Assembly (NCBI RefSeq): GCF_029784165.1
Contig: NC_073695.1
Span: 280,092,079-280,156,078, forward strand
DNA: 64,000 bases
DNA from: Wyeomyia smithii
Taxonomy: Eukaryota > Arthropoda > Insecta > Diptera > Culicidae
Direction: 5' to 3'
The notes below the pieces were generated by a model. That model was not told the origin of the DNA, did not search any database, and worked only from the letters and a program-made list of their open reading frames with translations. Positions 24,162-36,000 of this stretch are shown piece by piece. A program made the position numbers and the translations under genes. Each line of letters begins with the position of its first letter. Position 1 is the stretch's first letter.

Positions 24162-27100
24162 ATGCCAGCGCTGCGTTTGTTCGGCCGGAAATGGTTAGCC
24201 GCGTCGGACGACCTTGTGTTTCCGTGTCTGTTCGAGATCGTGTTCCGCATCGTATGGTAAGTGATGGCCACCCACGGCAATTACCGCTATTTTCCTTCTC
24301 ATTCAAATTAATAATGATAACCGTTTTCACTGTTGGGCTCACTCTCACCTTGCGTTGAATTTGACTTTCCCATCGTGTACTTCACTGGCGATCTAATGAG
24401 TAGCAACTTTATATATAGATACATTTCAATTTCATTCGCAGGCTCGGGCTGATATCATGCGTAACGTCGACGTACTGGAGCGTGACCGCGGAGTGCGATG
24501 AACAGGCCGGGTTAGCTGTTCGTGTCTACCTAGTGGGAACCCTAGTGTTAATTAGTGTAAATATAGTTCTATTGGTACTTTTGGTGAATCGAAGTGCCCA
24601 GGGTAGCATTACCGAGGTGCAGAAACGTTCGATGGTAGCACCACTTCTGGTGATAAAGTATGTTTACTACCGACTCATTATGCTGTCTTATAGTAAGATT
24701 TAATGCCGAGAATTTCATTGCAGAATTTTGCTGATCCTGCCAGAAACTGGACTGAACATTTTTGGCACAATGTGGGCTTTTTGTGGGACAATTGAGTGTA
24801 AGAGTGAAGACAAAATTACTCGTACTGTGATTGAAGGTGAGTAAATGAATAAATCAATAATAGTTACAGTAAACTATTTCGACATATTTCGTGTTTGCAT
24901 GATTACTTAACAGAACTCGGGTTTATTGACTTTTGTCTATAGATTTAATTTATTTTGTGAATCTTCTTTTTTTACAACTTTGAGAAATATTTTTAGAAAT
25001 TTTTCTAAATTCATGTGCAGTCATCAGAGTCGGCCAAATAATTTTTTTTTTACTAAGTATTATCTGATGCAATTAGATTAATGTCATTTTGTGACATCCA
25101 TAACAAGCAAAAGATACCTACTAGTTCTGTTTATAATTACTAGAATTATCTAGACATGTGACTTGACCTCATCTGACGTTCTGTTTGTGTTTTCAACTTT
25201 CGTTACAGCTATTGTACTATTCAACTGGGTAGTATTTGCGCTCATTATTTTCGGTTTAGCTATAGTATTCGACCCGCTAGGTTCAGCAAAATATAAAAAC
25301 GGTAGAGATAGCAATGATAATGGCCCGACGGAGTCAGCGATTCACAGAAAAGTATCAAAATTGTGGTTCCGGAGATTCCGCTGGGCATTCTGCTGCCTGC
25401 GAAAAGACGAATTCGGTCACGAAGCATTCACACAGGTAGCCAGTCTACTAAGTGCCCTTTTTCGGGGAACAGACTTAGTTCCATCAGATATCATGGCAGG
25501 ATGTGTTTTACTGCGTGTTCGGCAGAAGCGAGAAACCAGAGAAATGCGGAGGATACGAATGTTGAACGACGATGGACCAAGATATTCTACAGATATCACT
25601 AGGGTGTTTGCCACTTCTCCATCGTGGATGACTATAAAAAATGCTCGTCACTTTTTGCGGTTTGCATTGGCTGCCTATGGCTGGCCTATGGTTTGCTATA
25701 TGCACTGCTGTACTGGACCGTATCGGTTAGTTCCGAAAATGACGTGTTGCGCATGTTTCCGGTAAGTTGACACATTATGCTGGTAGGAACAATAATTCCA
25801 TAATAACCGATATTTGCAGACGAAAACCTCAAATCATCATTGATGACAACTGTTGCCTATGCCACGTGTCCGGTGTTCGATATACGTCACGAGTACGAAG
25901 CGAAGACGTCTTGCATGCATCGTTTAAAAATCACGTGTTTGAGGTACACTTTTTTCTTATAACATATTTTATTATTCATCACACAAAAGTATAGGGAAAA
26001 CGTAAATTTTACTGCTTATCCGATCCATTATCTACCCCGAGAAATTTTGAATTCCGCACTTTCATGTAGTCGTTCCAGGTTTGTTCGTTCATATTATCCG
26101 GTGCGTTTGAGTTCTCTATCAGAACAAAAAAAAAATAGAATGAAATTGATAGACAACATATTGAAAGCAAACCTTCCATAATATCTGCTGCTGGAGGGAT
26201 AACTTGTAGTTTTCCAAAATTATCTTCTAGTGAACGACCACTTACAACGATTGCAGCGAACAAAAATAGAAACATGACAATATTTGTAACTTTATTCATT
26301 TCGTTGAGGATTGTAGCACTGCAGCGTTCTTCAAAAAGTTCTGAATGATTGTTCGAGTTAGTTGGTGCTTTTTATAGTAAAAAGTGACTATCACCCAGGT
26401 CTAATAGTTCTTGTTCTCCACTATTGATAAGAAGGTTGTATAACTTGTTTGCAAATTAAAACTGATTTCACCGTTTGAGCAGTTTTCTTATCATTTCGTT
26501 GAATGAATTCCAAAATGCTGCTTTGTCGTTGATATGTTTTGTTTTGAAATAAAATTTGAGCGTCCGCTTTTGTAGTTAGTTAGTACCGGCAAGTGATTTA
26601 TTAGGGGCCGGTTTTTGGAAAATTACTCTTGACAGTTCTTGTCGCGTTTTCGTGTTTTTACATGTTTTAAATAAATAATTCTTTTCGGCAAATTAGTAGG
26701 TTTTGTTTTCTTAGTCTGAAGTTCAATGTGAATGAATAGATTTTTCTTTAAATGTAATCATTGCTAATTATGGTTTCAATTTATTATTATTTGTTGAAAT
26801 TATCCAGGAACACATACAAATTTTGATTTTTGAATTATATCTATTAAAACGCATTTTAAGTTGCAATGCTTTCCCACGGCAAACTGTACCAAATTTAACG
26901 CAAAATAGTTCAGGCTTCTGCAGTGGTAGAGGTTGTATAAGTATTACTACCAGACCCCATGTTATTTCCATAGTTGTAGTGGAAGTAGGCTCCAGTTTTT
27001 TTGTTGTACGTACTGTCATGGCTTCCCATGATAGAAATTTTTTCTAGAAAGCTTTCCCAGTTGAAAGCAGATCGTTTCTTGCGAAATATGTGTTGAAATG

Positions 27101-29018
27101 AATCGGTACTCCTTTGATCTTTACCAAAATCTGACATTTCTGAATATCTATGACTTTGATCATAGTTCAAATTTGATGGCTCTTGAGCCTTACTGTTTCG
27201 TTGGTTGTTTGGGCAAACGAATGTAGGTTCGTTGTGGTCATTCAATTCAAATGCTTCGCAGTCTTGACAATGACAGTCAAGAGGTAAAGAATATCTGGAA
27301 TTCGGAGCTGGATTCTTTTCTATAAAAATCACCCCGTCACAGATACAGGATGTTTGCCGCAATACAGGACCTTTGTTACCATCTAGTTGAAAGATTGTCG
27401 AATGTTGCTTGTAGTTGATCGAGGCTACTGCATGTTCTAAAATTTATTACGTACAGTGTTAGTGAGTATGTTGAATAGCAAGTCTAATCACGTAAAATAT
27501 AATCGTTTGCTCACCATTCCCGAAGCAATAGACTGCCTGTAGTCCGAATAGAAAAATAGAAATCCACTCCATAGTATACGATCTGTGTGAAGGTAAACAA
27601 AGGTTGTTACTTATATAGCAGCCAAAATCTCGTAAAATATAATTGAAAAATTCCATTTCCTAATAGGTTGCATTCTTATACTAATACAATGTTCTTCTCC
27701 GATTCGGTTAGCTACCATTTTGTGTGTTGGCGGATCACAGTACCAAGAGCATCGTTATATCAATCAGAGGAAGTCTATCGATGCGGGACGTGTTCACAGA
27801 TTTAGTCGCTAATGCTGAACGATTTGATGCTCCAGGGATGCCTCCGGACACTTCCGCTCATCGTGGAATGGTTGCCGGAGTCGACTGTATGCTCAAGCGG
27901 CTGCGGGAAGGAAATATGCTAGATCGGGTTTTCAATACCTATCCAGAATATACATTGGTTCTTACAGGACACAGCTTAGGAGCAGGAGTTTCCATCTTGC
28001 TGGCGGCGAAGCTACGTAGCCGGTTTCCGGATCTGCGTGTGTATGCCTTTGCAACTCCAGCTGGACTACTTAGTCGCGACGCTGCACGGTACACGGAAGG
28101 ATACGCTTTCACTATCGGCGTGGGTGATGATTTTGTCATGCGTTTAGGCGTTGACTCCATCGAAAATCTGCGAACCAGTGTGATTGAAACAATACGAGCT
28201 TGCAAACTGCCAAAAGTAGGTTGTTTATCTAGTATCTTTTAGTTTTTTTTTATCTTCCGTGCATTAAAATCTCCATGGTTCACTTAAATCATATGAACGA
28301 TGCTTGTTACTACAGTAGGTAGTAATATTTAAAATTTATTACACAGTGAAGTTTTACTAAAGCTACGCAATTTTTGAATACAAGTTACCACGTTGAATGA
28401 AACATTGCATGCAATTAAGCATTACATTTATGTTACAGTGGCGAATAATGTTGAACGGTTTCGGTTATGCACTGTTTGGTGTACCATCAAGGGATTTGGA
28501 GACCACATGGCATGATGTAACGGAAATAACGAAAAAAACTGGCCAGAGTCCGCTTTTAAACGAACGGCCCATTCAAACTGTGGCTGCTGTTGTAAGCATC
28601 TAGTTTGCACAAAGAACTGAATCAAAGTTTATTCTAAATGTTTCCATATTATTGTTGTAGGAAGGAGGGTTACTTTCAAGTGAAATCTCTAAACGTAGAT
28701 TTGCCAAAACACGACTTTTTACAGGAGGAAGAATCTTACATATTGTGAGGCGTAAGAAAACAGAGCTGGAGAAGTAGGCATTTATACATTAAAGAAAAAT
28801 TTGATGGTTTTTTGTTCATGAACTATTACAGAAAAACTAATACGGGTGGACCAACTTTCGAGATGCGTTGGGCCACGGCAGAGGACTTCATGGAGTTGAA
28901 GGTTATGCCTCGTATGCTATTGGATCATTTGCCAGACAACGTTTTCAGAACGCTTACGAAAATTCTTGAGGAACAAAAAACTCATAATGGATCTATGCTC
29001 TCTCTACAGGAAATTTGA
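24162..29018 (+). CDS. DAGLB: sn-1-specific diacylglycerol lipase, DAGL-beta type, complete, 9 exons, 685 aa
   Basis: Hydrolyses diacylglycerol at sn-1 to give 2-monoacylglycerols; a plasma-membrane enzyme of lipid signalling. Exons: 24162-24256, 24442-24657, 24724-24836, 25209-25761, 25820-25943, 27712-28215, 28439-28591, 28661-28773, 28832-29018. All introns are GT-AG and phases agree. The N-terminus [11 protein letters not shown]...SDDLVFP matches the family. Four hydrophobic segments lie at about residues 18-40, 57-77, 95-120 and 142-165, followed by FDPLG. The lipase fold holds GHSLGAG with Ser455, Asp507 in GDDFVMRL, and His656 in LLDHLPD, aligning with the DAGL triad. The length is close to human DAGLB (672), and it lacks the long C-terminal tail of DAGL-alpha. 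It is preceded by an acceptor, hence a noncoding first exon upstream. Intron 5 contains two antisense genes. A candidate poly(A) signal AATAAA is at 29748-29753. Confidence 0.95.
25968..25973 (-). terminator. Poly(A) signal for the antisense gene at 26009-26299
   Basis: AATAAA on the minus strand, about 36 bases behind the stop codon and only 25 bases from DAGL exon 5, so the 3' end of the nested gene almost touches the host exon. Confidence 0.55.
26009..26299 (-). CDS. Small secreted protein, 77 aa, two exons, nested antisense in DAGL intron 5
   Basis: Exon 1 is 26299-26173, exon 2 is 26115-26009; the 57-bp intron (GTTTGC...GATAG) is removed in frame. Reading through the intron would add a spurious hydrophobic stretch, so splicing is preferred. 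Residues 1-21 ([21 protein letters not shown]) are a clear signal peptide. The mature part starts [11 protein letters not shown], is about 55 aa, acidic to neutral, with no cysteine, and ends DNGSDKQ. No family is recognised. A TATA box lies at 26376-26369, about 70 bases upstream of the ATG, and TGATAAG (GATA-factor-like) words lie at about 26425-26432 upstream of it. This is consistent with a strongly expressed tissue-specific secretory product, but the function is unknown. Confidence 0.75.
   Translation of the reverse strand: MNKVTNIVMFLFLFAAIVVSGRSLEDNFGKLQVIPPAADIMEGLLSICCLSISFYFFFVLIENSNAPDNMNEQTWNDYMKVRNSKFLGVDNGSDKQ
26369..26376 (-). promoter_or_regulatory. TATA box of the 77-aa secreted protein gene
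   Basis: TATAAAAA on the minus strand, about 70 bp upstream of the start codon. Confidence 0.65.
26780..26785 (-). terminator. Candidate poly(A) signal for the gene at 26910-27572
   Basis: AATAAA on the minus strand, about 125 bases behind the stop. Confidence 0.4.
26910..27572 (-). CDS. Secreted Cys-containing precursor with RKKR cleavage site, 194 aa, two exons, nested antisense in DAGL intron 5
   Basis: Exon 1 is 27572-27515, exon 2 is 27436-26910; the intron is 78 bp (GTGAGC...TTTTAG) and the frame is kept. The signal peptide is about residues 1-18 ([18 protein letters not shown]). The middle part has six cysteines in CIC, CHCQDC and VC groupings, then a polar Ser/Asn/Gln-rich stretch. 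A furin-type site RKKR is followed by a 53-residue C-terminal segment starting [11 protein letters not shown] and ending in a Gly/Ser/Asn/Tyr/Thr-rich tail. The layout (signal, Cys module, basic cleavage site, C-terminal peptide) resembles a processed peptide precursor. No family is recognised. A TATATAA box lies about 40 bp upstream of the ATG. Confidence 0.75.
27611..27617 (-). promoter_or_regulatory. TATA box of the 194-aa secreted precursor gene
   Basis: TATATAA on the minus strand at 27617-27611, within 95 bp of DAGL exon 6, so the upstream promoter region overlaps the host gene's acceptor and exon. Confidence 0.6.
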
Positions 29019-30284
29019 GAAAACTCTCATAAGCCAAAACTACGCTACGCCGCTTGGAGCAGTCGATGAGATTGATTGACACGATAAGAATATATATCAC
29101 CAAAAACAAAAACAAAATCCTTGAGTGCCTTACGAAAAAGTAATTCTTGCCGTAAAATTTTTGGAATCAACCAACACCATACAAGGTTTGATTTGGTAGG
29201 TCAGGTGTATATCTCTAGTTTGGGAAACTTTCAGATAAGAGTTACTAAGTTGTCTATATCGTATTTTAAAAATCCTATAACTGTATATGCAATAGAAAGT
29301 AACTATTGTTCAGTACTGTTACAATGCGGTTGCTCATTATTTACTTTAAGTTGTCTTAAAATAAGTATTCCAGTGATTTCAGTTAATTAGCAGCATTCCA
29401 TTAGTCGTATTCCTAAAAGAAAATTAATAATTCTAGTGCGAATCTGAATAGCTGATATTTTTCCTGACGTTTAAGGTATTGATCTAGGCTAAACATGTGA
29501 CGATTACTAAGCTTGTTATACTCAAAAGAATCGAATACAGAGGTATTAGATGAGTACAGGAGTTTGAATTGAAGATATTTTGAAGCATAATTGTGTTTCA
29601 GAGAAATGTATAAAAGTTTTAGCAAAAAAGTTGAAAACTGAGTTAGTTTTCGATCGTATTTTGGTTGTGATATGAATGCTATTTATTATTTATAAAAAGC
29701 AAAGTAAATGAATGTGGTATATTATGTAAGATCTGTAGTAAGTTGGAAATAAATGTATTTTATTATAGGTTTCCGTTGTTTTTCTTATGAATTAACTTCA
29801 ACACAAAAATATAGGAAATATTTTTGATGAGTTTTATGTTAAGAGTTGAAAGAGACTAGAGTTTTTTTCGCGGAAACTTAAAAAAATTCGCGTGAGATAA
29901 AAAAATGCAGCTTCTGCCATCCTTGTTTAGACTTTCGTGAAGATTACCTTTGTTGTCTTTGTTGCAAAATTCAATCTCTCAGATTTATGCACAATAATGT
30001 TACATTTGCATGTTGGTTATAAGATCTATGCCAGGTTATGTTCCTACATCGGGATGTTATCTCGAAGCTTTGGTTTACTTCCATTTATTGTGTGCAAATG
30101 TGATTAACAAATGAACTACAACGGCCTGGTGTTTTATGATTTGAGTCCAGTTTTTTATTGAAATTAGGTTTTTGCGTATGTATCTTAAACTCTAACAAGT
30201 CTGTACATTATTTTAACTGCTGTTGATTAGTGAAGATAATACCGCACATTGCAACATAAAAGGGGTACCACTCTCATAGCTGAA
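29019..30284. other. DAGL 3' UTR and intergenic DNA
   Basis: AT-rich, with an AATAAA at 29748-29753 as a plausible DAGL poly(A) signal. Nothing else recognised. Confidence 0.4.
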
Positions 30285-30607
30285 AGCGTCGTTGTGCCGT
30301 AGATGGTGACGTTTCCGCTAATCATCCTGGTGGTCTGGGCTCACGAACCCAACGCTGAGATAAGTGTCGATGATTTGGGGCACCGTGATTAACTTATAAC
30401 CAACCCAATATGACCTAGGTCTAGCCGTTTTTAGAAAACAAATATCGAATCACGCCTTCCATCACAAGGGGGAGTAGTAACGTTGACGCTGGTTTATGAT
30501 TCAACAAATCGGTAGTTAGGGACCTTGTGGAGTAGCAACCTCCTCGGACGTCGGTGATTGGCACAGTACTGACGGAATTAGGCCGACGGAAAATAAGCGA
30601 GAATAAA
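30285..30607 (+). mobile_element. Diverged SINE, second copy of the 14354-14705 family
   Basis: Shares TAAGTGTCGATG, AACCAACCCAA, CGTCGGTGATTGG and the terminal GACGGAAAATAAGCGAGAATAAA with the intact copy, in the same order. The B box is mutated and the copy is older. It ends 150 bp upstream of the TATA box of the next gene. Confidence 0.8.
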
Positions 30608-30759
30608 TTAACACTCCCATCTCATCAATCTTTAAAATGTGTTTGATCTATTTCTACCATTATTTACAGTCCACAGTATCTCAACAGGAAATCGCATTGA
30701 AATTATCGTAATTAGTTATTGCCAGTACTAACGGAGTGACACATGGTCAATTCCTTGAC

Positions 30760-30767
30760 TATAAATA
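30760..30767 (+). promoter_or_regulatory. TATA box of the small secreted peptide gene
   Basis: TATAAATA, 88 bp upstream of the start codon. Confidence 0.65.
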
Positions 30768-30847
30768 GGATCGTCTGGTCATCAAATATAGCAGGTTGAA
30801 CCTCAATTCGTATTGAGAATCAACGTTCTTTAAATCAAACTTTCAAA

Positions 30848-31162
30848 ATGAAAAATCTAACAATAATGATGCTGGGATTGATGTGCGCCGTTCTACTAGT
30901 GGTAAATACTTCTAAACTATTCATCCATTAATTAAAGCTTTCACTTCATTTTCCCATATGTTACAAGGGTTTTTGTAAATGCCACGACGACCATGATGAG
31001 AACCTCGATCAGACTGAGTTACAAAACGCTGGATTTTCTAGAATCTCTAGGGCCGCTCAGCAACAAGGTGGCTCGAACGATCAAAACAATGAACAGCGCG
31101 GTCCTGGTGGAGAAGGACCGCAGGGTCAGCGTCAAGGTGGTGGTCCGGGACGGAATAACTAA
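30848..31162 (+). CDS. Small secreted Gly/Gln-rich peptide, 82 aa, two exons
   Basis: Exon 1 is 30848-30901, exon 2 is 30968-31162; the 66-bp intron falls at the end of the signal peptide and keeps frame. The signal peptide is MKNLTIMMLGLMCAVLLV plus a few residues. Next come a CKC pair and an acidic/His stretch (HDDHDEN). From FSRISRAAQQQGG on, the chain is rich in Gly, Gln, Asn and Pro (GPGGEGPQGQ) and ends GGGPGRNN. It has only two cysteines, so it is not a defensin. Low-complexity Gly-rich secreted peptides in insects include antimicrobial, salivary and cuticle-associated products; none can be chosen here. Poly(A) signal AATAAA at 31229-31234. Confidence 0.7.
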
Positions 31163-31228
31163 GGTAGAACTGATTAAAACGGTTTTTGGGAAAATCATAT
31201 TGTAAAGTGTCCTTATAAACTTGCGCGA

Positions 31229-31234
31229 AATAAA
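31229..31234 (+). terminator. Poly(A) signal of the 82-aa peptide gene
   Basis: AATAAA, 67 bases behind the stop, with further AATAAA words shortly after. Confidence 0.6.
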
Positions 31235-31259
31235 AGTTTAAAGATATCTGCAAAATAAA

Positions 31260-32712
31260 TAAAAAGTTTAACCATTTCATACTTACGAAATTTACTTTAT
31301 ACCTCTAGACTACCGTTCTACGCAAAGTTGTCTCATGTTAATGGGAAACTTCGTAGAAACTGGGATAACTTTGCGAAGAATGGCAGTATTGAAAACTAGA
31401 GTAATTTTTCTATACAAATCAAAAAGCAGTATGACATATACATATTTTTAGTTAATAACATACGTAGTCGCAAAAGACGCATTGGAAAGTTTTTTTCAAT
31501 ATCGTCAATATTTGCAGTCTATCTCAGTTATGACGCTGAGGCTTAACAAATATTTTTTCTCTCTGACGACCGTAAAAACCAAGGTTTCGATCATATATCA
31601 AGAAAGGCCTGGGGATTTTTTTTCTTCCGCCCGTCTCTGTGTGGTGAAAGAAGTGATTTCTGACCTGACACTGTTAGTAGACAGAGCAGCACCTTTCGCG
31701 CTTATTTAAGTGACAATTTACTGAGAGACGTCGTTAGTGTGATGCAAAAAAATGATTTAAAATTTAATGACTTTAGTGACTTCAAAACTGCATACCTGTA
31801 TAATATCTCATCGATTATGTTAAATTAGCATTCTGATTGTGCATAGATTTTTTGTGCATAATTACGTTAATTTAAGTGGATTCATTGAACCACGGTAATG
31901 AATAAACAATGGGTGATAAACGTTTTAGAGTCGTACCTTTGAAAAACTCCGAAGTCTACAGAGTGTGTTGAAGAATGAGGGATGGAGGTGCAAGATGTGC
32001 CAGCATGTAAATATGATTGTTTGCCGGTGGTTTTTAACGATCGCGTTCAGCAGATGGCGAACGGTGGGAATTCCAGCTTAGCGTTGCGCGAATTCACCCG
32101 AGTAAATATCGTTTAGCTGGAAAATTTTTGATGGAAGGATCTTGAAATATTGCGACAGCGGTGTGGTCGTGATGAATGGTAGGTACTAAATGGGATAATA
32201 AAAAAATATATGAAATAAGGGGATTTCAGTTTATTTTTATGTGTTTTTAGTTGTTATTACTACTTTGTTTTTCTATTTTGATTGCTATGTTTCAATGTCT
32301 AATTTTTAATTATCCAAATATTATTAAAAAAATAAATAAATGCAAAACTCAACATATTGTTTAATTTAATCATTGATTTGCTCCGAATTGGTATTGTAAA
32401 TGCTGATTGATAGTTACCGGCTTAGCACCGCAGAATGCAAGAAAATTCAAATTCGTCAGCTGATAAGGCGAAGATGAGTGTGATGACGATAATCAGAAGC
32501 AATGTATGCTCTGCCGCCGCAGTAAAGTTTCGCGAAGAAATTCACATGGCAGTTGTTTCCTGCATTACGATCGTTCACAATATGGATCGCAGAGAATTAA
32601 CTTTGCTTGAATACTAATATTTATTTCTTCTCTCTGTACTGATTTTGTCGTTCAGTATAGTAGCACCACCTTTGACCACGCTAACAGGCGCAAGCAAACC
32701 GTGTTGATGAAG
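31260..32712. other. Intergenic, nothing recognised
   Basis: Short frames only; no terminal repeats noted. Confidence 0.4.
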
Positions 32713-32750
32713 TATTTAAATGAATTGAACCGCCGGATCACCAAATCAGT
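32713..32750 (+). promoter_or_regulatory. Core promoter of the pacifastin-type inhibitor gene
   Basis: TATTTAAA at 32713-32720 and an initiator TCAGT at 32746-32750, with the initiator A 35 bp from the first T of the TATA-like box, the spacing expected in insects. The resulting 5' UTR would be about 260 nt. Confidence 0.5.
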
Positions 32751-33007
32751 TGGCCGCGTGTTGTGCCACGGAGAGGATCCACGTCTACAGAGAAACTAAG
32801 CCGGCTGTGAGAAAAAAGTTCAATAAAATTTCAAACGGTTCGAGAGTAACTATCGCAGCAGTTGTAAACTAGTAAAAAAGTGTCTCACATCGGAAGTGAT
32901 TAAGTATAGTGGAGGTTGAGCGACTGTTTTTTAGTGTCATAGCAGACCTAGGTATTTTAGCTAGAGTGTGAAAAATTACTGCCAGTGGATAAGCTGCCTG
33001 CTACGAA

Positions 33008-36000
33008 ATGTTGAGATCATTACTTTTATTTGCGACGATTATCACCGTTGGAGGTATGAAATGTAATTGTATGCATTTTTTTTCGAGACCAGTTATGAAA
33101 ACGTGGTTGAATTCATTCATAACGAATGAGACATCGATTTGGAAGATGAATTATGTTCATGTCAAGAGTCCTAAATTCAGTATTCTGCTATTTAAATATG
33201 CAGAGTATCGAATTTTGAGGACTTTTCTGTATGATATTAGAAATACCTATAAAGATTTTGTTGCTTCTCCCAAATCTGTAGAAATAATGTCGTAACTCCA
33301 AAACTGGTTTTCACAACAGTGCTGATAGTTAACTTTGGGAAATATTTTAAATTATTAACTTGATGTTTACGAAATACCTGACCTTCAGCAAACATGAGAT
33401 ATATGTATTGTTACAATATACATAATAAATATACACTATACTATATAGACTACGATAATTGGAATGTACAGGTGTTATACTAGTGATACTGACACGATTC
33501 GTTTACTGCTTTTAATATTTTTGTTGAAATTTTCAATTAGAATTTCGCAAAATTTTTACTAACAGGATTTAGCGAGAGTGAAGTGTTGCTGTCTGTTATA
33601 ATAATTACAATTTAGTTAAGAGTAGATTCAATCTATCAAATTACAAAACTCGGACAGACTGTTGAATGAATTTATTAGCTACAGCAGAGCCGGATTTAAC
33701 ATTTTGGGGGCCCGGGTGCCAAGTAACTTGTGGGGGCCCCTTCTCAGCTGTCTAAATTTCAATAAAGGAATATTTCATACAAAAATATTTATCAAGGGAA
33801 TGTTATAGAAGGAATAGTTTTATTTAAATTTTAGTTATATTGAAGTGTCACGACATTTTTTTGATTCTTATTTTTTTGTATTTAGTCATGAGTCATACCT
33901 CATGGGAAGTGAAGTTTTGTGGGGGCTCGGGGGCCATGGCCTCCTGAACCTCTCCCCCCTCTAAATCCGGCTATGTACAGGAGGTGTGAAAAGTTTACTA
34001 CTTCTCCGTCATACTTATTTTGGCTTTAGTCTAAATGCAATATTTGACGTTTTTATTTAACTTTGCCTGTTAGTTGACGATTAGTTTAAATTCAAACAAG
34101 TATACATTAGTGAAAGGAAATTAAAAGAATGCCATTAGCAATCTTTTTTTTTATTTTCATGTTAATCGTTTGCTAGGACCAAGCAATAGGCATCATAAAA
34201 TATGAATTTGATGCTTCTGGTTGTCCTAATAATATTGGTCCGCAGCGACTGCCTGAAAATATTAAAATTATCAAAATGGCCATATTCATGCGTCAAAACA
34301 TCAAAGTTAAAACTACCAGTAGATTAAAATACTTATTAGTAAATTATCGTACTTATTCGCCTTGAACGATAGGATTAAAAAACGCCTGAACCGTCCAAAA
34401 CGCATTTAAAAATGCGCGAGGTCCTCGTTAGATGGTTACTCAAACAGGCTAATGTCGGCACAAGTGTGGCCTGGTGTTAAAGGTCAAGTTCACGACTCAG
34501 CAATAGCCTCCAATCGAGTGAGTATTTGCTGATTATGGTGCATTCTCTTCGTCCCCAACTTCGTTCGTCTTATGGTTTAACCAAACCCGAGTTTTGCCTC
34601 GATGATTACATGCGCTATGAGTGTAGACAACGATGTTCATTTGGGTCATCGTATATGTAATTCACTAGAGTATGGCTTATCGCCTTATCACCTAACAGTT
34701 GGCATGGTTTTCTGTTCTTAATGAATGGTGGCTGTATTCGTTTGTATACAAAGCCATAGCAGGCGATCACAGTGCCTAGCCTGGCGAAGGAACGCGTCTA
34801 CCTAGAGATACTCAGAGAGAGAAATAAGCGATGAAAATAACCGCCGATTTGGCAACTAGGTTTCGCGTGTCAGAGGTGCCAGATTTCTTCTCAAAGCGCA
34901 ATATTGACTAACTTTTTCATTCGACCCGGTGTCGATGAAAGTCCTGGGAAATAATAAAATGCATCACAAAAACCGTGAAGGTGTTAAAGTTTATGTTTAT
35001 GTTTAATGTTATATACTTTCACCATAACTGATTTTTATTTTGTTTACCATACAAAAGGTTTGTGAACTACCAGTTAAAATCACTGTGATAAAACAATTTT
35101 GAAACATTCCCAATTCATTGTTTAAAAATAGAACACGATAAACGTGTTGAATATAAAATATCCTTTATTGTACCTGATTGCGATACCTTTCAATGTGTTA
35201 CCTTTCTTGTTCGTTTGGCTCGGATTTTGAGATGTTCGTTTGGCTCACAACATTCTCTTCGCATATCTCTCCCTCTGAGTATTGCTACGTCTACCTAAAA
35301 TCATTGTTTTGTGTTTGCTCCTGGAAACTGACTTTTGTTTTCTATTCGTATTTTTTTTCTTGCAGTTTTCGCACTTCAAGATGGACAAAAATGCGAACCG
35401 GGAACCGACTTTATGGTAGACTGCAACATGTGTAGATGCTCTGCGGATGGAAAGATAATGTCATGTACCAGAAAGTTTTGTGTAGAAGAGGGACAAGGGG
35501 ATGATCCAAAAGCGCAACTGGCTGCGACTACTAACAGTGATGTCGGTGAAAAAGAAGAAGAACATCTGCAAACCAATGGTCAGGTGTGTACACCCAACGA
35601 GGTGAAGATGGAGGTAAGTTCACTAATTAGTAGAAGTAGAGTCAGTAGAAAAACTTTCGAAAACCCATTTTTTTCAGGATTGTAATCGCTGCAAATGTGC
35701 TGCTAACGGAATTGGTTGGTTCTGCACTCGGAAAGCTTGCAAGCCCAGAGATAAGCGAGATGTCATTCAAGAAACTTTTGCTCGACTAAAACGAGCTGTT
35801 GAGAAAAAATGTGTTCCTGGAACCTCCTTCAAGAGTGCCGACGGATGTAATGATTGTTTTTGCACAGAAACAGGAATCGCTGCCTGCACATTGAGGTTCT
35901 GCTTTTCTAACGTCGAGCAAGGTGTTTCGCCCAACAAATTCAAGCGATCGTCGGATGACGATATTCCTCGGTCTTTAATTCAACCAGGCGCATCAGGATT

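Noticed and set aside
26009..26299. Unspliced 96-aa reading of the nested gene
   Set aside because: It includes a hydrophobic stretch read from a GT...AG intron of 57 bp; the spliced 77-aa form is more plausible.
27939..28205. 88-aa minus-strand frame
   Set aside because: Shadow of DAGL exon 6, which carries the catalytic serine.
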